This document shows, in pieces, positions 1 to 10,743 of a stretch of 61,969 nucleotides of DNA. The position numbers were made by a program, and so were the translations under genes. The first letter of the stretch is position 1. Each line of letters starts with the position of its first letter. The stretch is from Hyphomicrobiales bacterium (GTDB lineage: Bacteria; Pseudomonadota; Alphaproteobacteria; Rhizobiales; Rhizobiaceae). The stretch is from positions 1-61,969 of the forward strand of contig UBNQ01000003.1 of the NCBI GenBank assembly GCA_900466875.1. Reading direction: 5' to 3'. A model generated the notes under the pieces. That model made no database searches. It was not told the origin of the DNA and saw only the letters and a list, made by a program, of their open reading frames with translations.

Positions 1-45
1 GTAACCAATGAGATCACGCGAATAGTCTTTTATTGTTATCGGCAT
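1..45 (-). CDS. N-terminal fragment of an unidentified gene cut by the window edge
   Basis: A reading frame opens on the minus strand at the ATG at 45-43 and runs off the left edge, giving 15 residues (MPITIKDYSRDLIGY). A good Shine-Dalgarno (AGAGGTGG, complement of about 50-57) lies just upstream, and a second ATG directly before it (48-46) is also possible. It lies downstream of the DUF1045 gene on the same strand, so it may belong to a phosphonate-related operon. Too little is visible to assign a family. Confidence 0.4.
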   Translation of the reverse strand, partial: MPITIKDYSRDLIGY

Positions 46-121
46 CATTCCACCTCTGATTTCGACAGACGGTAGCGCACTGCTTCCGCCGCTGTCGAGA
101 TGGAAGATCCGGGGATTTGCC

Positions 122-829
122 TCAGGCGATCTTGCGGGCCGCGACACGTCCCATCGGGTGCAGCGAATGGACCTGCAGCGGAGCCCCCTGCTCCTCTTCG
201 ACGAACAGCGCAAGGTTGCCGACCTCGACAGGTTTCGTCAGGTAGGGTGCGAAATAGTCTCTCAGAACCGGCTCGATGAAGCTGCCGTCCTTCGGCAGAA
301 GCGGTCCCGTCAGTGCCATATGGAAACGGAACTCGTCCATCACGTAAGGGTGGCCCCAGCGATAGAGATTGGCGAATTGCGGCGCCGACAGATCGCCGGG
401 GTCGCTGCGCTCGAATTCCGCGTCGGACAACGGTGCACGAAACACGTCGAATTCCTGCACCACGGCACAGGCGAAGAGGCGCATCCGTTCGCACGGGATT
501 TCGGGCACGAGGCCGAAGAAATTGCCAAGCCTTGCTACTTCCAGTGGCGGCAGCTGGAACGGCTCATGGGAGCCGGCGAAACGCATAAGATGGCGCAGAA
601 GCATGGCTTCGCTGATTTCAGGCGCCAGCCGGAACGGCGCCTTCAATGCCGCATGAAACCCGCTGCGGCGCGGAATTGCGGTATGAAAGGAAATCTCGTG
701 CAGACCGACACCGCGAATGGCCGGCGGCTCTACGGCGTCACCGGAAAAGGCATTTCGCCCGAGCCACTGCGACGCGGCAAGCGTCAGAGGATCATGTGCC
801 GGCGGCGTGAAATATATGGCATAGCGCAT
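122..829 (-). CDS. DUF1045 family protein, phosphonate-operon associated
   Basis: The 235-residue product matches the DUF1045 family, which in proteobacteria is usually encoded within or next to phosphonate (phn) catabolism genes and is annotated as a putative phosphonate metabolism protein. Two similar motifs, F-H-A-A-L-K near residue 59 and F-H-M-A-L-T near residue 170, resemble the paired His motifs of 2H phosphoesterase-like folds, which would fit a phosphoesterase or cyclic phosphodiester role; that role is inference. No signal peptide or membrane segment is seen, so it is probably cytoplasmic. The start is the ATG at 829. A perfect palindrome at 890-905 lies upstream. No other phn gene is visible, but the truncated gene at the left edge is on the same strand. 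Confidence 0.8.
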   Translation of the reverse strand: MRYAIYFTPPAHDPLTLAASQWLGRNAFSGDAVEPPAIRGVGLHEISFHTAIPRRSGFHAALKAPFRLAPEISEAMLLRHLMRFAGSHEPFQLPPLEVARLGNFFGLVPEIPCERMRLFACAVVQEFDVFRAPLSDAEFERSDPGDLSAPQFANLYRWGHPYVMDEFRFHMALTGPLLPKDGSFIEPVLRDYFAPYLTKPVEVGNLALFVEEEQGAPLQVHSLHPMGRVAARKIA

Positions 830-889
830 GCGTCACCTTCTTGTGCATCCCTGTCAAACGCCATGTTTAATTACGCATTTGCTTATTCA

Positions 890-905
890 GTCCCTGATCA
901 GGGAC
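890..905. promoter_or_regulatory. 16-bp perfect palindrome between DUF1045 and FAD oxidoreductase genes
   Basis: GTCCCTGATCAGGGAC is a perfect palindrome in the 126-bp gap between two minus-strand genes. It lacks a following T-run on either strand, so it reads better as an operator for the DUF1045 gene than as an intrinsic terminator of the upstream gene. The binding protein is unknown. Confidence 0.4.
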
Positions 906-955
906 CTAAGTGATTTGCGTGACAGATTGACGACGAAGATGAAGAAGACTCGCGT

Positions 956-2179
956 TTAGCGGGATGCCACCGACAGGTGGTTTTCCAGCAGAAACGATGC
1001 AGGAACCGGCATTATCCGGCCGGAAACGGCATCGAGCGCGGCCTCGGCAAGGAGATGCGCGATCCCGAAACTGACCTTGAAGCCTCCGGTCAGCGCAATC
1101 ACGTTCGCGTGGTCCGGATGTGGCCCCACCATCGGGTCCCGGTCGATCGCCTTGGGGCGCAAACCGGCCCAACGCTCCACAACCGGAGCGTTGCCGAGCG
1201 TAGGCACCAGCGCCCGTGCTCTTTCCACAAGATCCTCGAGCTGCTGATCCGTGGAGAAAGGCTCGTCGAAACTCTCTTCGCTGGTGCTGCCGAGCGCGAT
1301 GTCGCCATTGTCATGCGGCACGAGATAGAGGCCGTTGAGATAAAGAAGCGGAAGATCCGGATCGGCCCCGGCTCTCAGCAAGGCAGCCTGTCCCTTGACC
1401 GGCCGGCCGATCGATTGCGGCAGCGGATCAGACAGGGCCCCGATCAACGGGAAAGCGTGATGGCCGGCCGCCACGATGCAGGTGCCGAAGGCGATGCTTG
1501 TCCCATCGCCAAACTGCACTCTGCCCAGGACGGCGTCGATACGGGAAACGGCAAGCCCCTCGACCACGGTCACATGACGTCCTGCATTGAGGTTTGCGGC
1601 AAGCGCTTCGGTCAGCTTGCGCGGGGAAACCCTGGCGGCAAACGTGTCATGCACGATACCCGCCTCGCAGAACGAAGCATCCGGCCAGCCGGGATACGAG
1701 GTCTGGTCGGCGACATGCCAGTGAAAGCGGCGTCCGCCCTGATCCCAGTGGGTGGCGGCGTCCTCGGAATGGCGGAACGCGATCGCCCGCAGATGCGATT
1801 TCGGCAACGGGATCAGCCGGCCGGTGCGGAGATAACCGCAGGAAAGCCCGGTTTCGGCTTCGATCTGCGCCACCTCGTCTTCAAGCGACAAAAGCGCATC
1901 GAACTGGAACTGCTTCTTGTCGTTCCACTTGTCCGGCATATGCGGCATCAGCGCGCCAAGCAGCCCGCCGCTCGTGCCGCGGCCGAGCTTTCCGGAATCG
2001 ACAAGCACGGTCCGTATGCCGAGCCGCTCGGCCTTGACCGCCGCCCACAGGCCCATGATCCCGCCGCCGACGATGACCAGATCGGCAGACGCAGGCAGGG
2101 TCGCAGCGCCACGTAACGAACCGGCAGCCTGCACGCCAGATTGACCGCTGGCGCTAGCCGGATTATCCGCATTGTTCAT
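956..2179 (-). CDS. FAD-dependent oxidoreductase, DAO family (MnmC1-like)
   Basis: This 407-residue protein has a dinucleotide-binding GGGIMG loop at residues 38-43 after a roughly 30-residue Ala/Ser-rich leader, and the D-amino-acid oxidase/glycine oxidase fold pattern through to a C-terminal G-G-F-K-V-S-F-G-I segment. It lies head to head with mnmD. In E. coli MnmC the FAD domain (MnmC1) that removes carboxymethyl from cmnm5s2U and the methyltransferase domain (MnmC2) are fused, so this is likely the detached FAD half or a close DAO relative; this is inference from family and context. The ATG at 2179-2177 is used as start; a TTG at 2185 would add two residues. Neither has a clear ribosome binding site. 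The start codon shares two bases with that of mnmD. Confidence 0.75.
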   Translation of the reverse strand: MNNADNPASASGQSGVQAAGSLRGAATLPASADLVIVGGGIMGLWAAVKAERLGIRTVLVDSGKLGRGTSGGLLGALMPHMPDKWNDKKQFQFDALLSLEDEVAQIEAETGLSCGYLRTGRLIPLPKSHLRAIAFRHSEDAATHWDQGGRRFHWHVADQTSYPGWPDASFCEAGIVHDTFAARVSPRKLTEALAANLNAGRHVTVVEGLAVSRIDAVLGRVQFGDGTSIAFGTCIVAAGHHAFPLIGALSDPLPQSIGRPVKGQAALLRAGADPDLPLLYLNGLYLVPHDNGDIALGSTSEESFDEPFSTDQQLEDLVERARALVPTLGNAPVVERWAGLRPKAIDRDPMVGPHPDHANVIALTGGFKVSFGIAHLLAEAALDAVSGRIMPVPASFLLENHLSVASR

Positions 2180-2978
2180 GAGCAACCATGATCCCGAATT
2201 GAAGACACATCTGGGCGAAAGCCCTGAATTCCAGACACTCGACTGGCACGAAGGCGATATGCCGTATTCCCAGGAATTTGGCGATCACTTTTATTGCCGC
2301 ACCGACGGGCGGCTGGAATGCGGCCACGTCTTCCTGTCCGGCAACGGCCTGCCGGATCGCTGGCAGACCATGTCCTTGGGCGACCGGTTTCGCATCGGCG
2401 AACTCGGCTTCGGCACCGGCCTGAATTTCTGCGAAACCTGGCGGCAGTGGAAGCTGGCGCGCCAACCGGGCACGCATCTGCACTTCACCTCGTTCGAACT
2501 CTACCCGATGACCCGCGACGAGATCGACCGCGCGTTGTCCCGCTGGCCGGAAATCGATCAGCAACGGCAGGCGCTCGCCGCCGCATGGCCGGATGAGCCG
2601 ACGGGACATGTGACGATCGAGGCGGATGAGCGGACCCGCCTGACCGTCGTCTGTGGCGCAGCGCTCGATGGCGTCACAGCGGCTGAGCCCGATTTCGACG
2701 CATGGTTTCTCGATGGCTTTGCGCCGTCCCGCAATCCCGCCATGTGGTCGCCCGAACTGATGCAGGCGCTGTTCGACCGCACCCGCTCAGGGGGCAGCTT
2801 CGCCACTTACGCCGCGGCCGGCTTCGTGCGTCGCAATCTCGGTGCCGCGGGTTTTGCCGTCGAACGCCGCCCCGGTTTCGCCGGCAAGCGCGAAATGCTC
2901 TGCGGCAGGCGCCTGCTGGCGCAGGTTTTTGACGATTGCGCCGAGCGCCCCCTGCCCAAGGGGCGCGTATCGGTTTGA
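2178..2978 (+). CDS. mnmD: tRNA (5-methylaminomethyl-2-thiouridine) methyltransferase MnmD
   Basis: The 266-residue product is a stand-alone MnmC2-type methyltransferase, which methylates nm5s2U34 to mnm5s2U34 in the wobble position of some tRNAs using SAM. The SAM loop G-E-L-G-F-G-T-G is at residues 74-81. The hallmark D-A-W-F-L-D-G-F-A-P with a following N-P-A-M-W is present near residue 175. The early motif G-D-M-P-Y-S also fits the family. The ATG at 2178 is preferred; a TTG at 2172 is in frame. There is no convincing Shine-Dalgarno upstream, and the upstream bases are the start of the divergent FAD oxidoreductase gene. Together the two genes look like a split MnmC. Confidence 0.85.
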   Translation: MSNHDPELKTHLGESPEFQTLDWHEGDMPYSQEFGDHFYCRTDGRLECGHVFLSGNGLPDRWQTMSLGDRFRIGELGFGTGLNFCETWRQWKLARQPGTHLHFTSFELYPMTRDEIDRALSRWPEIDQQRQALAAAWPDEPTGHVTIEADERTRLTVVCGAALDGVTAAEPDFDAWFLDGFAPSRNPAMWSPELMQALFDRTRSGGSFATYAAAGFVRRNLGAAGFAVERRPGFAGKREMLCGRRLLAQVFDDCAERPLPKGRVSV

Positions 2979-3001
2979 ATGGAAGATACAAAGGAATGCA
3001 G

Positions 3002-3400
3002 ATGTCGATCACAGTTCAGAAAACAATCCCCGCCGAACGTATGCGTCAGTTCCACCAGATGGTTGATCGGTGGCTGCAGGAGGGTCCAATCAGGCTCGCG
3101 ACCAGTGCCACGATAACCGCGATGGACAATGCCGAAATCCCGAAGGCTGAACAGGAAGCCATCATCGAGGACCGGGATATCATCATGAAACACAATATGC
3201 GCCTCGGTCTGGTCAGCGAAATGTTCGCTCCGGCCATCGAGAAGGCGGTGAAATCATCCCGGCCAGAAAGCGAAGCGCAGGACGAGATCGCCCGGTTGAT
3301 CGTGACTGCAATCGGCATCCGTCAGGACGATGACAGTGAAGTGGTCACATTCACATTCGCTACTCAAAGCGAGGCGGATGTATTCGAAGCATCGATCTGA
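3002..3400 (+). CDS. hypothetical protein of 132 residues
   Basis: I do not recognise a family. The start at 3002 is supported by AAAGGA six bases upstream; an in-frame ATG at 2996 lies too close to it. The protein is soluble, rich in charged residues (K-A-E-Q-E-A-I-I-E-D-R-D region) and largely helical in appearance, without signal peptide, membrane span or cysteine motif. It ends with a short beta-like stretch (V-V-T-F-T-F-A-T). It follows mnmD on the same strand by 23 bp and could be co-transcribed, but its less GC-biased codons set it apart from mnmD. A strong hairpin terminator lies about 215 bp downstream. Confidence 0.6.
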   Translation: MSITVQKTIPAERMRQFHQMVDRWLQEGPIRLATSATITAMDNAEIPKAEQEAIIEDRDIIMKHNMRLGLVSEMFAPAIEKAVKSSRPESEAQDEIARLIVTAIGIRQDDDSEVVTFTFATQSEADVFEASI

Positions 3401-3610
3401 AGGCATCGCCGCGAGTGATCTCGGTCCCATGCCTGACCGACACGCGAGTTCGCCCGCACTGAGATCACACAGCCGTAGCCGGTGACGCAATGAACTCAGA
3501 CCGGTGAGCAGCTCGCCGAGTTTGTACGGTGGCGACGAATAGACAAACGCCAATTTTCCTGACTTGATATCATCAAGGCGTTATTGGCGCGCCCCTGACT
3601 TGTCAGTCTT

Positions 3611-3644
3611 TTTGCCCCTCGGCTAATCCCGAGGGGCTCTTTGT
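3611..3644 (+). terminator. Rho-independent terminator, probably bidirectional
   Basis: A 9-bp perfect stem, GCCCCTCGG (3614-3622) paired with CCGAGGGGC (3629-3637), has a CTAATC loop. It is followed by TCTTTGT and preceded by TTTTT on the plus strand. It is correctly placed to end transcription from the mnmD side. Confidence 0.7.
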
Positions 3645-3767
3645 CGAGCGCCATTCAACATACCGCCTTGGGTTGCTGCAATGGCACTTGATGGACAACC
3701 CTGATTAGATGTGGCTAAATGTCGCCGGGCTGCAAATGTGCGGCTTTGACCTCCAGTCAAGATACAG

Positions 3768-3793
3768 GGCCCCTCGGAGCCACACGAGGGGCC
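3768..3793. other. Stem-loop with arms like the preceding terminator
   Basis: GGCCCCTCG (3768-3776) pairs with CGAGGGGCC (3785-3793) across an 8-base loop. No T-run follows on the plus strand. It may be a terminator for the minus-strand methyltransferase or part of a small RNA; neither is proven. Confidence 0.45.
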
Positions 3794-3980
3794 TCCCTCT
3801 GTACGGTCGCGAACCTTTTTTCGTTCAAGCAGCCAGCTATATCCGATACCGGGGTGCGGGACAGGCTCGTCTGTCTCAGAAGTAGTGGCTTTACAGCTGC
3901 GTCAACCGAAGCGACGCAGGCACCCCACCGATGTAAGGGCGGTGCGTTTGCTGGCGACCCGAAGCGGTCATGGAATTAGG

Positions 3981-4727
3981 TTACGCTTCGGCCAACATTG
4001 TAAAGCTGCCGGGAATAGTTGGGTCTTCCCAGTCGGGATGCTCGTCGAGCCTTGCAACCCTAAAACCAGCGTTTACGGCTGCGGTCACGATCTCTCCCAA
4101 AGTCCAGAACCGGTACATGCAACGTCCGAGACTCTCGCCGCCGCGATTGGGGTTCGGAACGTCCGCTTCGATCAGACCCGCCTCGAAGTAGTGATGCGGC
4201 CCTTCTGGCCAGTACAGTTTGCGTTGAATGGGATGAAATTCATTTAAAAGGAGAATGCCACCATCTGCCGCAAGCTCCCGCATCACACGGAAAAAGAGTT
4301 CTAGGTCCCGGTGGTAGTGAAGAATGCCAAGCTCAAGCACCAAGACTTGAAATTGGCGGGTTCGGCCGAGTTCATTTGCCTTGAGGACATCACAGACAGC
4401 GTAGTCGATAGACACGCCCGCACATGCCGCGAGTTCAAGTGCAAAGCGCCTGTTCTCTTCTGCAAAGTCGATCAAGAAAACTTCTGCGCCCAGACGAGCC
4501 AGTGCGACTGCAACGCGTCCATGCGAGCCTTGCACATTGCAGATGCGCTTGCCCGCAACCTCTCCGAGATATGGCAGAAGTCGCCGGAGAACCTGCCTTG
4601 GCTCAGCGACGATTTTACGCGCTTCCGCCTCCGGGCTACCGAATGCAGACAGCCATGCGCCGAACCTTTGAGCGTTCCAAGCGTGGCGGTTCGCTTCGGT
4701 TGTTTCGTCGGATGCTTCGCTTGTCAT
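3981..4727 (-). CDS. class I SAM-dependent methyltransferase
   Basis: This 248-residue protein has a Rossmann methyltransferase core. The SAM-binding motif I is an unusual N-V-Q-G-S-H-G-R at residues 64-71 rather than the common D-x-G-x-G-x-G. It is followed by an acidic strand (V-F-L-I-D-F-A) and motif IV-like V-L-E-L-G-I-L-H-Y. The substrate cannot be read from the sequence; the H-Y-F-E-A-G and E-S-L-G-R-C-M-Y-R-F-W segments suggest a small-molecule methyltransferase. It stands alone on the minus strand, between a hairpin-rich gap and a divergent FMN reductase. Codon use looks less GC-biased than in its neighbours, which may point to acquisition. Confidence 0.75.
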   Translation of the reverse strand: MTSEASDETTEANRHAWNAQRFGAWLSAFGSPEAEARKIVAEPRQVLRRLLPYLGEVAGKRICNVQGSHGRVAVALARLGAEVFLIDFAEENRRFALELAACAGVSIDYAVCDVLKANELGRTRQFQVLVLELGILHYHRDLELFFRVMRELAADGGILLLNEFHPIQRKLYWPEGPHHYFEAGLIEADVPNPNRGGESLGRCMYRFWTLGEIVTAAVNAGFRVARLDEHPDWEDPTIPGSFTMLAEA

Positions 4728-4939
4728 TGCTCGATACTATCGCGAGTTCGGACGTCTGGAAATGGCGCTCCGAAGCCATGACACCAGCCCCCGCCCGACT
4801 GCCGACATCCACTGACGCTCACCGCACGAATTCCCGCAAAGCCCATTCACCTGCACATGGCTGCCATTCGAAATTTGCACCTGCATCCTTCTGCCGCAGG
4901 GGCCAAACAGATGCCTGTGTTCAACATAGGAATTTCAGC

Positions 4940-5509
4940 ATGTCATTGAAGCTCAACGTCATCATCGGCAGCACCCGTCCGGGCCGCGCCGGCCCTGCCA
5001 TCGGCAAATGGGCCGCCGAACATGCCAAGACCCACGGCAAGTTCGAAGTCGAACTGGTCGATCTCGCCGATTTCAACCTGCCGCTTCTCGACGAAGCCCA
5101 TCATCCGCGCCTGCAGAAATACGAGCATGAGCATACCAGGCGCTGGTCTGCCAGCGTCGCATCCGCCGATGCCTATCTCTTCCTCACACCGGAATACGAC
5201 TATTACCCCAATGCCGCGCTGATCAACGCGCTGCAGGTCCTGTCGCTCGAATGGTCGTTCAAGCCTGCCGGCGTTCTGAGCTACGCGCATGTTTCCGGCG
5301 GTCTGCGCGCCGCCCAGGAACTGCGCATGCTGATTTCCAACCTCAACATGATGCCGATCCCGCAGACGGTTCCGATCCCCTTCTTCACCAATTTCATCGA
5401 TGAGCAGAAGGTGTTCAACCCGACCGCGCCGATGAACGACGGGCTGACGGCGGCCCTCGACCAGTTGGCAACCTGGGCAATGACATTGAAGGCCGGCCGC
5501 CAGGGCTGA
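4940..5509 (+). CDS. NADPH-dependent FMN reductase family protein
   Basis: This 189-residue flavodoxin-like protein has the FMN phosphate-binding loop G-S-T-R-P-G-R at residues 10-16 and the F-L-T-P-E-Y-D-Y-Y-P-N segment typical of NAD(P)H:FMN/quinone reductases; many relatives have P-E-Y-N. It would transfer electrons from NAD(P)H to FMN or to quinone/azo acceptors in the cytoplasm. The ATG at 4940 fits the family N-terminus (M-S-L-K-L-N-V-I-I-G). The ribosome binding site is only partial (TAGGAATTTC). It is transcribed alone: a divergent methyltransferase lies upstream and an intrinsic terminator directly follows. Confidence 0.85.
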   Translation: MSLKLNVIIGSTRPGRAGPAIGKWAAEHAKTHGKFEVELVDLADFNLPLLDEAHHPRLQKYEHEHTRRWSASVASADAYLFLTPEYDYYPNAALINALQVLSLEWSFKPAGVLSYAHVSGGLRAAQELRMLISNLNMMPIPQTVPIPFFTNFIDEQKVFNPTAPMNDGLTAALDQLATWAMTLKAGRQG

Positions 5510-5537
5510 GCTTTCGAGAGCTGCAGACGAACCGAAG

Positions 5538-5566
5538 GGGAGCTGGCGTGTCCGGCTCCCTTTTTT
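5538..5566 (+). terminator. Rho-independent terminator after the FMN reductase
   Basis: GGGAGC (5538-5543) pairs with GCTCCC (5555-5560), followed by six T residues, starting 28 bp after the stop codon. Confidence 0.75.
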
Positions 5567-5700
5567 ACGTCTTGTCCCTCGGTTTGCAGGTCAGGCCTTA
5601 TTGAGGCCACATCCATTTCCTTTTTGTCGCACTGCAGCAATTTGCTGCTGATTGACCGGATGCGGGGTTGGGGATAGCCGACGCGACGGGAGACGATCAG

Positions 5701-6837
5701 ATGGCGAAAGCCGCACAGGGATACCGTATTGCATGCCTGGATGGACTGCGCGGTTTGGCGGCGCTCTGGGTGCTTGTCGGACACGCCCATATTCTGACGG
5801 GTTTCCGGGTTCCGATCATCGGCGACCCTGATCTCGGCGTTGACCTGTTCGTCATGCTTTCCGGTTTCCTGATGGTCTTCCACTATCAGCTGAGGCGGAC
5901 GAAGGAGCCGTGGGACGCGCCGAGCACCTGGAGCGCCTTCTGGATCCGGCGCTTTTTCCGCATCGCGCCGCTCTATTACGTCATGCTTTTCGCCGCGCTG
6001 GCGCTCGGCCCGATGATTTACGATGCGCGCTCCGCGATCGACGCCTTCAATGCCGTGCCGCCGCAGCCCGCTGCCCGCTACGTCGATGACAGCCTGAAAA
6101 ACTACCTGCTGCATCTGAGCTTCCTCTTTGGCTTGAGCCCGACCTACGGCTACCGCACCGCCCTGCCCGACTGGAGCATCGGGCTGGAGATGCAGTTTTA
6201 TGCAGCCCTCCCCTTCATCATGATCATCGTCGGGCGGCTCGGATGGGTCAAAACCATGATCGGCGTCGTCGCGGCCGGCATTGCCACCGTCTATGTCGTG
6301 ACGAAAATCGGCTATCATTTCCCGATGCCGACCTTCCTGCCGCTGAAGATGCATGTCTTTGCCGCCGGTATGCTGCTTGCGGCATCGCTCGACCTGAACA
6401 ACCGGCGCGCCTATGGCTATGCCGCGCTTGCCTGCCTTCTGGTGCTCATTCCGGTGGGCGGAGTGATGAACCCGATGCACGAGGTCGTGCGGCTGGCGCT
6501 GGTGATCGGCTTCTTTGTCTTCGTCCACGCACACCGCCTGCCGGCGGCAATCTCCGGCACGGCGGAAGCCGCCTCCAATTACCTGGGCAACCGGTTCTTT
6601 CACACGCTCGGAGAACTCTCCTTCGGCGCCTATCTTGCCCATCTTCTGATCATGCAGCCGGTCGTGGCGTTCCTGATCCGGAATTTCGAGATGAGCGATC
6701 CGGCACGGTGGCTGGTGACGCTGGTCATCACTCTGCCGCTGACCTATGCGGTCGCCGCCATCGGTTACAGCCTGATCGAAATGCAGGGGCAGAAGATCGG
6801 CCGCAGCCTGACCAGGCCGCGGACCGCAGCGGCCTGA
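5701..6837 (+). CDS. acyltransferase family 3 integral membrane protein (OafA/NodX-like)
   Basis: The 378-residue product has about ten hydrophobic segments and the family signature near the N-terminus, L-D-G-L-R-G-L-A-A-L-W-V-L-x-G-H, which carries the conserved Arg and His of acyltransferase-3 enzymes. These inner-membrane proteins transfer acetyl or other acyl groups to extracytoplasmic sugars such as exopolysaccharide, O-antigen or Nod factor; the acceptor here is unknown. The ATG at 5701 is chosen because GGGAGA lies at a suitable distance, though the frame opens at 5668. It is convergent with the hybrid kinase gene, with only 9 bp between stop codons. No glycosyltransferase gene is nearby. 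Confidence 0.85.
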   Translation: MAKAAQGYRIACLDGLRGLAALWVLVGHAHILTGFRVPIIGDPDLGVDLFVMLSGFLMVFHYQLRRTKEPWDAPSTWSAFWIRRFFRIAPLYYVMLFAALALGPMIYDARSAIDAFNAVPPQPAARYVDDSLKNYLLHLSFLFGLSPTYGYRTALPDWSIGLEMQFYAALPFIMIIVGRLGWVKTMIGVVAAGIATVYVVTKIGYHFPMPTFLPLKMHVFAAGMLLAASLDLNNRRAYGYAALACLLVLIPVGGVMNPMHEVVRLALVIGFFVFVHAHRLPAAISGTAEAASNYLGNRFFHTLGELSFGAYLAHLLIMQPVVAFLIRNFEMSDPARWLVTLVITLPLTYAVAAIGYSLIEMQGQKIGRSLTRPRTAAA

Positions 6838-6846
6838 CCGGACGCA

Positions 6847-10485
<3,639 letters not shown>

Positions 10486-10743
10486 GCGCTGCCGTCCCCC
10501 ATATTTATGCCAGGCGTTTTTGGGCCGACTCTCGCGACCATGATGGCGACGATAACACCATGGCGAGTGTTAACAACGCGTTTTTACCACAAGTCGTCCG
10601 CTCGATTTTCGTCTCGTCATCGGCCACATGGCCATCCGCTGAGGGCGATGTTCTGGATGAGGCGGCCGATCGTCGCAAATGACGGGGGCAAAAATCCCGC
10701 CGATTTGTCACATTTGCAGTGAAACGGCGCGGACAGGACAGCC

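Larger units (their letters stand above)
3401..3980. other. 580-bp gene-poor stretch with two related hairpins
   Basis: Between the hypothetical gene and the methyltransferase gene there is no convincing coding frame; an 86-codon frame at 3719-3979 has no ribosome binding site and reads like non-coding sequence. The stretch holds two strong stem-loops at 3614-3637 and 3768-3793 with nearly the same arms (GCCCCTCG / CGAGGGGC). The base composition is less GC-rich than the flanks. Confidence 0.5.

Noticed and set aside
3719..3979. 86-codon open frame in the hairpin-rich gap
   Set aside because: No ribosome binding site, no conserved pattern, and it runs over a strong stem-loop.
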